Shown: positions 54,470-64,000 of the stretch, piece after piece
Layout of the letters: each line of letters begins with the position of its first letter
Numbering within the stretch: position 1 is the first letter of the stretch
From: Nymphaea colorata
Lineage: Eukaryota > Streptophyta > Magnoliopsida > Nymphaeales > Nymphaeaceae
Direction: 5' to 3'
Assembly: GCF_008831285.2 (NCBI RefSeq)
Contig: NC_045141.1
Span: forward strand, 15,362,106 to 15,426,105
Length of the DNA: 64,000 bases
Notes under the pieces: generated by a model
Told to the model about the DNA's origin: nothing
The model's database searches: none
Seen by the model: only the letters and a program-made list of their open reading frames with translations
Position numbers and translations under genes: made by a program

Positions 54470-56814
54470 AGATAAGCAGGACAAAAAACAAAAACACTCT
54501 TTATTGCTTAAAGAGGTACATTGGTCATAGAGACGACTGACAAATTTTACTTTTATAGAATCCATAAATCTTTTTTTTTCTTTTTTTAATTTTCATTTTT
54601 ATCCCTAATTAATTATGGGTTTTTTTGTCATAGTTAAAATGACACATGAAATTACAGAGGTGACATATATAACTGGCTTCGTCTATAATGACCCTAATTT
54701 TTAAGACAATGATTTTTTTAATCCAAATCATTTTAAATTACAAAACCAAATTGCACAAAAAAAAAAATCAAATTTCAAAACTATTTTGTACCTCTTAAAG
54801 CTATTAGGATTCATGACTAACTAAATTCCAACCACCAACACTTAAATGAAAAATCAGATTACACATTTGAATGCATTGTTTTATAAAACAGATGACACAT
54901 TTGAAGATAGAGTTTCACAAAAACGCATAATACAAAAGTCTGTGAGACATCCAAAAGTCCCTAAATTTATAAAATCTAATTCATTAACTAGATTGGTTGG
55001 GCAGCATAAGATTATCATGACAATGCAACAACCTCGTCAATATCTTTTATATCCGCGAACACATGAAAAGAGAAATTGGGGATGAGAACTTGGAGAAGTT
55101 ATCAATATGATGTCTACCCTTAGTTTAGGCTAGCATATATGAAGGATTAAAAATTCAAAATTACCTTGTTATTGCATATATTCAGGAAAACAATACATGG
55201 ACTCACATCAAATATACACATGGGTAAAAGCATTTAAAAACAGCAAATATTTACAACTACATCATGCCTATAAATGCAATATATGCAATAGTTATTATTT
55301 GTTGGCATGCTCTTGCAAACATGATTAAGTTTCTCTTGTTAATTCACTACTGGCACTATGCAAGTGATGCCACAGCCGATTTACACAGTATTTTTATTAC
55401 AGTGTCCAAAAGAACAACTAATAATGTCTACAAGACGCGCTAGTACTAAACTCATTGATCTTGGTCATATGATTCATCCATCGCATGCGTTCAGCATATA
55501 TCACTATAAAACATAACATGCCAGAAATAAATCACTTACTATAAATTCATAACCATTGGGATCCATTTATGAGTCACATGTCCACAAGCACATATACCCA
55601 TTTACTAGCACAAAAATCTGGATCTCAAATGTGAAGCAGGAACATTTTATGCATACATGCACATATATATCTCAAACTAGGCCCGATCCAGATCCAAACA
55701 AATTCACAACAACCAACACACATACATGTTTATAGTGTGCGCCTCAAATGCATCTACAACAATAATCATGCAGACAAATCCCATATTTTGTCAATAGTTT
55801 TGGTATTTCTGGGTATTCTGAGCGCTAAAATTTCAGCTTGCCTGTACATTCTAAGGAAAACTTCATCCTTGTTAGCTAATCCGAGAGAGGACCAACTATT
55901 TTCCTCAATTATTGCACTGCCCTACACACTAATAATTTCAGCTGCAAACAAATTTTCTTGCTACCAAACAACCCTTTCGAGCTAGAGCTTTAGGTTTGAA
56001 GAGGAAATCATATTCAAATTTGATAAACTGATAATTGAATTCGTTTCTTCTTGTCGAATCTGATCATTTGGATTCAATTTTGAACCGATGGTTGGATAAT
56101 GTTTGTGCAATTGGATAGTTGTTAGAGAAACATCAAGTTTTTTTAATGGTTTTAATAAAAAGACAAGACCATAGGTAAAATTTTTCCGTCCACACCACTA
56201 AAACCTTTGACAACATTAAGATTGGAAGAAGGAAAAGAAAAGAAAATCAAAATCCGATCATTTGCATCCCAAATGCATCTCAGATGACTGGATTTGAAAA
56301 CAGTACAAGACTGCCTTTAACAAGAACCAAGGAACAGGAAAAAGGAAAGACAAACGGTAGGTGCATCAATGGAAACCTACTGCCATGAAATAGCGGTGAC
56401 GGCAGAAAAGAGAACATAGAGCGAAAGGGAAGGAATGTAATTTGTGAGAGCGTGATTGAGGATGCTTTTGAGAGGAAAGTGGAAGAAGGTGAGAATGGTG
56501 GGGCGACAATGGGCCTCTGTGATTATCATTGATCTAGAATTTGGAGGGGCCTGCCTGCTACGATAGACTTTTGCAGAGGCTGCTGTCTTTCTTTTTTCCC
56601 CATCTTTTGCAAGTTATTTTGTGTTCAGTCTGTCTGAAGATCATCACCTTTGCATTGCATAAAATGGCTGCTGCTTCTTTGTCATCCCACCAACTCCCAC
56701 TATGTTTCAAATTTGGATCTCTCTCTCTCTCTATTTATTCATATCTTGACTGCAATCTCAATAAAAATAATGAATCCCAAGAGGAAGCCAATTGATGTAC
56801 AAGATTTTCTACCT
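54470..56814. other. gene-free spacer downstream of the STP gene
   Basis: AT-rich; several short frames, none with recognisable sequence. The right end should include the 3' UTR of the sugar carrier. Confidence 0.5.
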
Positions 56815-56835
56815 TAATATATATATATATATATA
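56815..56835. repeat. (AT)n microsatellite
   Basis: About ten AT units, 10 bp beyond the STP stop codon, thus in its 3' UTR. Confidence 0.85.
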
Positions 56836-56844
56836 AAGGTACAT

Positions 56845-59547
56845 CTAGAGCTGCAGGTGGTTGGACGCAGGGGAGGAGTCATCATCGTCTTGCTCAGCCA
56901 CAGGAGGCATTACCCTCTTCCAGAACCAGTGCTTCCTCCACAGGAGAATCATCTCCTCGATGGGGACGCCCTTCGTCTCGGGTAGGAAGACGAACACGAA
57001 GAGAGTCATGATGGTGATCCACCCGGCGAAGAAGAGGAAGATGCCGTATCTGAAGGAGCAGAGGAGGGACAAGAAGGACTGGGCAATGGCGAAGGTGAAT
57101 AAGAGGTTGACGGCGACCGTGATACTCTGCCCGGCGGAGCGCGTCTCCAGAGGGAATATCTCGCTCGGCACCGTCCACCCAAGAGGCCCCCACGACCACC
57201 CGAAGGCGGCGACGAACAGGCAGATCACCACCACCACCAAGATGGAGAACCCCTTGGACAGCTCTCTGTCGTTCCCAAATTTGAGGCCCAGGATGACTGC
57301 CACCACAATCTGAAAGGCACCATCGTCTTGTACATGAGGATTGAGCTCAGCCGAAAGGGCAATTGTTTATTGGTGGGTTCATGGAGAATGCCAGAAAGAG
57401 AGAAAGAGAGAGAGAGGCTGGAAATACCTGACAGACTATCATCTGGATGCCGCCGCCGATGAGCAGAGCCCTCCTCCCCCACTTATCGACGGTGGCAATG
57501 GAGACGAGCGTCGAGGAGGCAAGCACAGCCCCCGTCAACACCGACGAGTAGAGCGACGCGTGCCCGCCGAACCCCATGCTCTGGAACAGCACCGGCGCGT
57601 AGAACAGAATGGAGTTTATCCCCGTCAGAATCTGAAACATGGGCATGAAGATGGCCATGACCAGCTGAGGCCGGTTCCTCCTCTCCAGTATGTTCCGGAA
57701 CGGGTGCTCTATCGCGTTCGCCAGCTCGCTCGCGTCCACCATGTCCTCGAACTCCGCACCCACATTCCGGGTGCCTCTGATCCTCTCCAGAACCCGCCTG
57801 CCTTCCTCCTTGTGCCCCCTTTCTATCAGGCAGTTGGGCGTCTCCGGCAGCAGGAGGCCGCCAACGGTCATCAGTAGAGCGGGCACCGCCGCTAGGCCCA
57901 GGGACAGCCTCCACCCCCACGGCCGCAGCTTCTCGGTTCCGTAGTTGACCATGTTGGCCGTGAAGATGCCGAGGGTCGTGGCGAGCTGGAACATCATGTT
58001 CAGGCCGCCCCTCAGGTGCGCCGGCGCCATCTCCGACAAATAAAGAGGAACCGCCTGCAAGTCCAAAGATGACACAAAAGAACAAACATCTACCATCAGT
58101 TTTACACTGTTCAGTTGAGATCTTCCAGGAGAGATCAGCGCCTTAATTCATCAAGTTCTCCGTTCTGGTTCGGACATGATATACAGTAATATAATGTTCT
58201 TCAGTCATCGAGTTAGCCTTTTCCAACTAGTAACTAGATGGTAGAGTCTATGCATTTACAGAAAATGCTTTTTTGCTCCCATGCAAATTAAAGTAGATTT
58301 TGGTTATTTAGATCTAAGAATACAAGAAAACATATATGAAAGTCGATCATAAGTACAAAAAGTCATAGAATATGTTAAAAAAAAAAAGTTGACAGTTCAT
58401 TCGTTTTTCACAAAGTAGCAAAAGGGACCCAATTGTGGGGCAAGTCGAAGCTAAAGGTATATACAATATTTTGATCACATAAATGCAACTAGATTTGGAG
58501 TTTCCCCAATGAAAGTTAGGTGGGCGCTTTCTTTCCCAACTAATTGAACAAAAGCACAGAAGAACATGCTTTTATCACGCCAAGGTTACCATCTTCATTA
58601 GATTATTCTTTTGATCACCAACCAAAAAGCAAAGCTTGCATATTTCAAATCAAAGTTGCTTAATTAGACCAGAGTTCCCCAACAATCACAGTGGGAAAAG
58701 CCAAAGAGAAATCCAGACTCCCCAACTGGGGTTTCACCTGATTGCCAAATCCAATTCCGACGCCGAGCAGGATCCTTCCCAACAGCAACATTCCGAGATT
58801 AATAGCGGACGCGTTTAGGGTCGCCCCGCAGAGGAAGCTGATTCCGCCACACACGATGCTCGCCCGGCGACCGTACTTCCGCGTCACCGGCGATGCGGCG
58901 AGGGAGGCGACCAGGCCAGCCAGGTAGAGCGAAGAGGTGAAGGCTGACAGGCCTTGGTTGTTGTACTTGCAGTAATTGCTGTCCTTCGAATGGTAATTCT
59001 TCTTTCTGTAAACCACGGGGAAGAATTTCTCCAGGAAAGGGTCCATGGACGTCACTCCACCTGCAGTTTTCAGAATCATATCAACTACTCCGAAACAATT
59101 TATCTGTTCACAATAATCTACGGCGCGATTGATACAGGTCTTCCAATTTTTTCGAGAAAAACAGTCCGACCACTTTGCGGCAGACCTTTTTCTTCTTGAA
59201 ATTTCAAAAAAAGCATGGAACAGATGAAATTCTTCGGGAGGAATTTCACCCCGTTCGATGGGAATCATGTTTTACAAATAGTCTGTCAAGCCTGGATGCA
59301 AGACTGCAAGTGATTTGCTTCTTATAAGTATAATAGCCATCGAAAAGAAACTACCAAGTATCTGCGTCTAGGAAGGATTCATGATCCATCATCAAACTTC
59401 ACCTGAGATTCCGATGTCATAGCCGAAGATGGAGCCCCCAACTGCAGCAACCATGCAGGCCGAGACCACAAAGAAAGTGACCCTCCCCTGGTACTGCTGC
59501 GCCCTTTCCTTGGCCACGCCGGCCGGCGCAAAAGAGCCTCCGGCCAT
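56845..59547 (-). CDS. STP: STP-type monosaccharide/H+ symporter (major facilitator)
   Basis: Exons (minus strand): 59403-59547, 58738-59060, 57428-58054, 56845-57309; 519 aa, the usual STP length and the classic four-exon pattern. It imports hexoses across the plasma membrane together with protons. Seen: [10 protein letters not shown] start, [18 protein letters not shown] in TM1 with Asp44 (proton site in the family), KYGRR in the loop after TM2, [31 protein letters not shown] at the middle of the protein, [21 protein letters not shown] in the second half, [18 protein letters not shown] and PETKG (475-479). Cys79 and Cys449 correspond to the lid disulfide known in STP10. Twelve hydrophobic spans are expected. 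Exons are very GC-rich, so long reverse frames appear by chance. The exact member and its preferred sugar cannot be told from this. Confidence 0.96.
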
Positions 59548-61289
59548 TTTCGGACAGCTCGTCAGGAAAGGTACCCAAGAAAGGCAGAAAGCACGGAATT
59601 TGTAGAGGGGATTGAACTAATTCTACTTATTGGAATTTGGAGCTCAGATCTGGGAAAAAGCTAACGCTTGTTGAAAGGCCAGCCGCTTTCTCACCCGCTT
59701 CGTTTTTCTAATCAAATTTCATTTCACATTGAGTCAAACGGGGTTGCCAATTGCATTAAAAGTACAGACAATGGCCCCGAATGGAACCATTAATGCAGTG
59801 ACTCCTCTGCCCTTGGGAATGAAAGGACCGGTGAGCCACAGACAGGGATGACATTTTAATGGCTGCCATCTTGCTCGTCATTCTCCATGTAAAGGACAAA
59901 CTAAAAAAAAAAGATTGATGGTTTTCCAATAAGTTGCTTGTGTCAATATGTTGGATTTGGATCTACCAAAAAGAAAAATGGATGCAAAAAGAAAAATAAA
60001 TATTCAACTAAGAAATAGGATAGATTCAGATTTATGAAATAACATTTAACCGTATTGAGATTCAGATATACGAAAACATCTTATTGGATAAGGATTCATA
60101 TCAGATTTAATTTTACACCCAATGCTCTTATATTTTGAAGATCGGATGGATTGTGTTCAAAATTCTTATTTAGATCAGATTTGGATTGTAAAATCAGATT
60201 TCAGATTTGGATATCCAAAATCAAATATGCAGATATGAATATCTGGAAATTAGAGTTTAAGCAAGGTTGACTTTTGTTATACCGAAGTTAGTACCTATGG
60301 TATAGAACTAAATTACCCGTGCTTAAATTCTAATTATAGGTAAAGTGCGTAGGATTTGTGTGCTAATTGTGCATGATTAAAAGTTATGCATGTCTAATCT
60401 AAGTGACTTTATTTTAGAGTTTTAAATATGACTATTTATTTCATAAACTGGGTTAGTACAACGGTTAAAGGATTAATAATCCTCAGACCTCAAAATGCTA
60501 TGTGTGAACGATTTTAATACTAAAAAAAAATAAATAAATGAAATGCATACAATTAAAATTGAAATTAACAACTTAGAGTATGAGAGAGGGAAAGAGGGAT
60601 ACACCTTACCTTAACCTATATTATGTAATTGACGAGGAAATTAAATTCAAGTGAACTTACCTGAAGTATTGATTAGATGATTATTTATTTCCTAAACAAT
60701 GGATAATGCTACAATTAGGGGTTCTAATCATCCACAAATCTTCAACTAAGCATATTATGTGAAAGTATGTATTAAATTAAAATTTAAAGATAAAACTACA
60801 AGAAGTGCATAAAAGTTGGTAGTTAGTCTTATTCTAAGCATAATTAAATAAGATAAAGCATGCTGAATTTAAGTCGTGATTCATCAAGGCTTAAGTGACA
60901 ATCATCAGTTCTCTAATGCAATATTAATATCATTATTAGGATTTATCGTCTTTAAGACTTAAATAAAGTATTGGTATATGTATTATCTAAGTAAATTAGA
61001 AACTAAGCTTAAGAGAGAGGGGGCATACCTAACCCCTTTAAGGCCTGATGTCAATAGACTAAGTCTAAACTTGAGCTAAACATGCTTAAGAATACTAATA
61101 AAAACAATGACCTATTGTTGTATTTTAGGCCAAACTAGTGCAAAACCATAAAATAATAATATTTAAATTGAAACTAATGAAATAACTAACTAACAAAAGC
61201 AATTAATTAACTAAGCATGACAATTGAAATGCAAACAAATAAAAGAAAAGAGGAGGAAAATGCCTAGAAGGCGGACCAGCTAAGGAGGA
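59548..61289. other. STP promoter and AT-rich spacer
   Basis: No clear TATA box was seen near the STP start. Further out the DNA is AT-rich with degenerate 'ggatttgg'-type words. Two related patches (60450-60545 and 60697-60790) each end in an A-rich run and may be remnants of one short dispersed repeat. No gene. Confidence 0.45.
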
Positions 61290-61880
61290 AGGTGGATCCA
61301 CATTGATTCAAAAGCTAGATTTAGTTAGGCATGAAACTGATAAGGTGGATCTGAAATGGATCCAAAAATGAGATTTGGATCAAGAAGCTACATTTGGATC
61401 TAGAAGTGATACTTCGGATCTAAAATTGATCTGGAAGTAAAATTTGGATCCAAAAGTTAAATTTGGATATAAAATTGATAGTGTGGACCTAAAAAGGTCC
61501 AAAAATGAGTTTGGATTCGGATTGGATACAAAAGCTAGATTTGGATAGAAATTGGTAGTGTAGATGTAAAATGGATCCTGAAGTGAGATTGGGTTCAACT
61601 TGGATCCAGAAGGTGGATTTGGATATGAAATTGATAGTTTGAATCCAAAATGATTTGTATCCGTTGGATTTGTAAAATTGATGAAAATGGATTCAGAAAT
61701 TAGATTTGGATCCGAGTGGAATCTAGAGACTACATTTGGATTTGAAATTGATCGTTTGGATCTGAAATGGATCCAAAAGTTGGTTCTGGAACCAAATAAG
61801 ATTGAGGAACTATATTTGGATCTGAAATTGATAGTTTAGATCTAAAATGGATATGAAAGGTACACTTACATATGAATGAG
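61290..61880. repeat. degenerate satellite of about 80-bp units
   Basis: Words such as GAAATTGATAG, TTTGGATCC and GGATCCAAAAG recur in order about six or seven times, spaced roughly 75-135 bp. Copies are strongly diverged. Open frames across it (for example 61380-61598) are products of the repeat. Confidence 0.8.
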
Positions 61881-62641
61881 GTCCAAAAGGCAGATTATGG
61901 CCTGATTTTCCATCTAAAGTGAATGTAAGGTTTGGTTTTGGTTCCAAATCAGATATGGCTGTCAGACTTAGTAGCGATCGCAAGTTCTTTTCGAGACGAA
62001 GAGCACAACCGTACACGTTGTTACTTCTTTCAGTGAAAGGGCGTTGGCAGATACAGACAACTCATACACCTAATTTGTGTAATAGTCCTTTAGTCCCTAC
62101 CAACCAGATTACGTTAACCTTTGACTTGACTTGTTTGCACATGCATGCAGCAGCGACCGTGGGTGAGTGCAGGAATTTTTTTTATATTAAAAAAATCAAA
62201 ATTTTCTAATTTGACTCAACCCATCGCTCCTCTTCGCTCGACCTGTCACTCTTCTTGGCCTAACCCGTGAATTTTTTAGGTTTGCTCCTAAAAAAAAATC
62301 CTGACTCCACCCCTACATGCATGAAGATCTTACTATCAGATTGATCAGTCTTATGTACACATAGACACGAAATTTATAACTTAACCGTCAAAACACAAAA
62401 CAATATTAAGGAATGAGTGATTTAGGATATAAATCCCACAGTTTTGTAATTAAACTATGCTCTTCTACCAAATTTAAACCCTAATTGCCATTTTTTTTGG
62501 TACTATAAGAATATCAGTTTGGATGCTTTGGATTACCAAAAATATGCTACAATTAGGAGAACATGCAAAATATCGGCCGAAACCAGGTTAATTGACAAAT
62601 ATCGTAAAACCAACTTGACATAACTTGTTCTTAACGTCAGC

Positions 62642-62770
62642 GTTGGCGAGCCCATCAAAATCTCATTATATAATGTCTCGAGAACCCGTTGCAATATATA
62701 AATCCGCTACCGGTTGGCCAGCCCATCACAATCTCATATATAATGTCTCAAGACCACGTTGTCATATCTA
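62642..62770. repeat. tandem pair of about 70 bp
   Basis: GTTGGCGAGCCCATCAAAAT (62642) and GGTTGGCCAGCCCATCACAA (62711) start two copies that stay alignable for some 60 bp (ATAATGTCTC(A/G)AGA... in both). Confidence 0.8.
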
Positions 62771-63330
62771 AAAAATTCTAAAATTTTATGTGCTCTTCAC
62801 ACCAAAGCAAATGGAGATAGAGTTGCGTGCTCGCTTGGTGCACAAGAAAAATGATCATTTTTGAAAAAAAAAATATTTTTTGATTCTTTTATTTTTCATA
62901 AAAAGTTTCTTGTTTAAATAAAATAATGTTCGTCATTCATACACCAGCACTATGTGCATAACCAGCTTTGAAGCAAAAAGTGAAAAATCCAGCCGCTAAC
63001 TTCAACGCCGAGATTGAATTTGGATCCACAACCATCTGAATCTAAACCACAGCAGGGCAATTGACTGTAAACGAAAACATGACTCAATAAGTTCGTCTAA
63101 GAATCCTTTCACTTTTCCTTTTTTGATTCGTGAAGCAAAAAAATCCTGAATACCAAATAAAGTGTTTCAATCGGCCGATCTGTCGGATCGGAAAAATTAA
63201 TTGGCAGAACATTTAAGTTGAAATTTCTGCAACATCTATATGGGAGCATCGTAGCAAAATAACAGCAACTTGTGTCAAAATTTACATGACACCAAACGTT
63301 TCTCTAAATCCGCTGCAAACTTCAAACAGA
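62771..63330. other. AT-rich spacer
   Basis: Nothing recognisable. Poly-A/T runs near 62865-62900. Confidence 0.5.
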
Positions 63331-63524
63331 TTAATCTCCAGAGCACTGGTGCTTAACCTCCTTATCGGAGACGATCATATGCTCGGGCCGGAAATATTCG
63401 ATCGGGCGCCGGAAAAGAACAAAACTCCCGCCGATAAAATGCCCAAAAAGAGTGTTAGCAAACAGCCAAACATAACGAAGCTGGCCCCTCCCAGCAAGGA
63501 CAAAGCGGAAAAACCAATCCTTCC
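63331..63524 (-). other. possible terminal exon of an unknown gene, minus strand
   Basis: Between a candidate acceptor (exon start about 63524) and TAA at 63331, one frame reads GKDWFFRFVLAGRG...PEHMIVSDKEVKHQCSGD. An overlapping frame (to TGA at 63375) gives a membrane-helix-like LLGGASFVMFGCLLTLFLGI. Base composition is more GC-rich than the surroundings, as in exons here. I do not recognise either product and cannot find upstream exons before the right edge. It may be noise. Confidence 0.25.
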
Positions 63525-63539
63525 CTCATAACCTCAAGT

Positions 63540-64000
63540 GGCGTCTTGTGAACGGGAACACGTGCATAATTTGGACCTTTTACAGGCGTGTACATCCACC
63601 CACCAGTCCCCGGCAACCATTACAAGACAAGCTGCCCAAGTCGGCACCAGCCACAGCTCCCACCAGCAGCAACCCCACGTCGTTTCATTTCTCGTGTCAT
63701 GAGGAGATCATCATAACCAGCCGTTGACACGACATCACACACATATATATATGTATATACCTTTTCCAGTAACAGCAATATATTGCATGGAATAATGACG
63801 AATATACGTGTTAGAGAATTCATAATGCAATACCAGCAAGGAAAATAAAACTGTAGCAAGCATAGAAATAATAAGACGACGAGAGAAAAATAAAGTTCCT
63901 TTTCGCAATGATAAATGGTTGTTCTCGATATCGTGAGTTCGAAGTTGCAAAGAAAATGAAGAACTCACGAGAAGAAGGCGCGAACACAAGAGGTAGCTTA
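63540..64000. other. right-edge stretch, no gene recognised
   Basis: Contains a short (AT)n run near 63740. If the candidate exon at 63331-63524 is real, this would be its intron or upstream exons, but none could be supported. Confidence 0.4.

Noticed and set aside
57341-57877. 178-codon plus-strand open frame across the STP gene
   Set aside because: It lies opposite GC-rich STP exon 3, is rich in Arg/His/Pro, has no family likeness, and the minus-strand frame is a clear sugar carrier.
61380-61598. 72-codon minus-strand frame rich in Asn/Pro/Phe
   Set aside because: It follows the period of the degenerate satellite.

Overview
This window is nuclear DNA of a flowering plant. All six genes are intron-rich and belong to plant families: a plant AAR3-type DCN1 protein, an autoinhibited P-type plasma-membrane H+-ATPase, MCM5, an STP sugar carrier, a WDR76/CMR1 protein and a plant FAD oxidoreductase. 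Introns are AT-rich with GT..AG borders, up to about 5 kb, and the spaces between genes hold decayed repeats. I cannot name the species from the sequence.

Layout. 1-2.3 kb: left edge, no recognisable gene. 2.58-7.98 kb (-): AAR3-like, nine exons. 9.68-17.99 kb (+): FAD-dependent oxidoreductase, eight exons; its first intron holds a 3,399-bp hAT transposon (10763-14161) with an exact 8-bp target duplication and a broken transposase gene. 18-21.8 kb: spacer carrying a decayed copy of the last two exons of the next gene. 21.83-29.34 kb (-): CMR1/WDR76 WD-repeat protein, five exons. 31.63-41.98 kb (+): plasma-membrane H+-ATPase, 18 exons, 960 aa. 43.60-49.82 kb (-): MCM5, 19 exons, 729 aa. 49.8-56.8 kb: about 7 kb with no gene but a hairpin cluster, tandem repeats and a short inverted-repeat element. 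56.85-59.55 kb (-): STP-type sugar/H+ symporter, four exons, 519 aa. 59.5-64 kb: AT-rich, with a degenerate satellite and a doubtful terminal exon.

For all six genes the exon chains were assembled by hand. Every junction keeps the reading frame, and the products are full length, so the loci look intact. The genes do not form one pathway. Two have linked themes: MCM5 (replicative helicase) and CMR1 (chromatin/DNA-damage WD protein) both carry paired E2F-type sites just upstream, suggesting S-phase expression. The H+-ATPase and the STP carrier are functionally complementary at the plasma membrane (proton pump and proton-coupled sugar uptake), although nothing here shows co-regulation. I found no wholly new biological system; the most unusual items are the hAT element with its palindromic 5' end, the CMR1 exon duplication, and two introns that could yield alternative proteins (MCM5 and the H+-ATPase).
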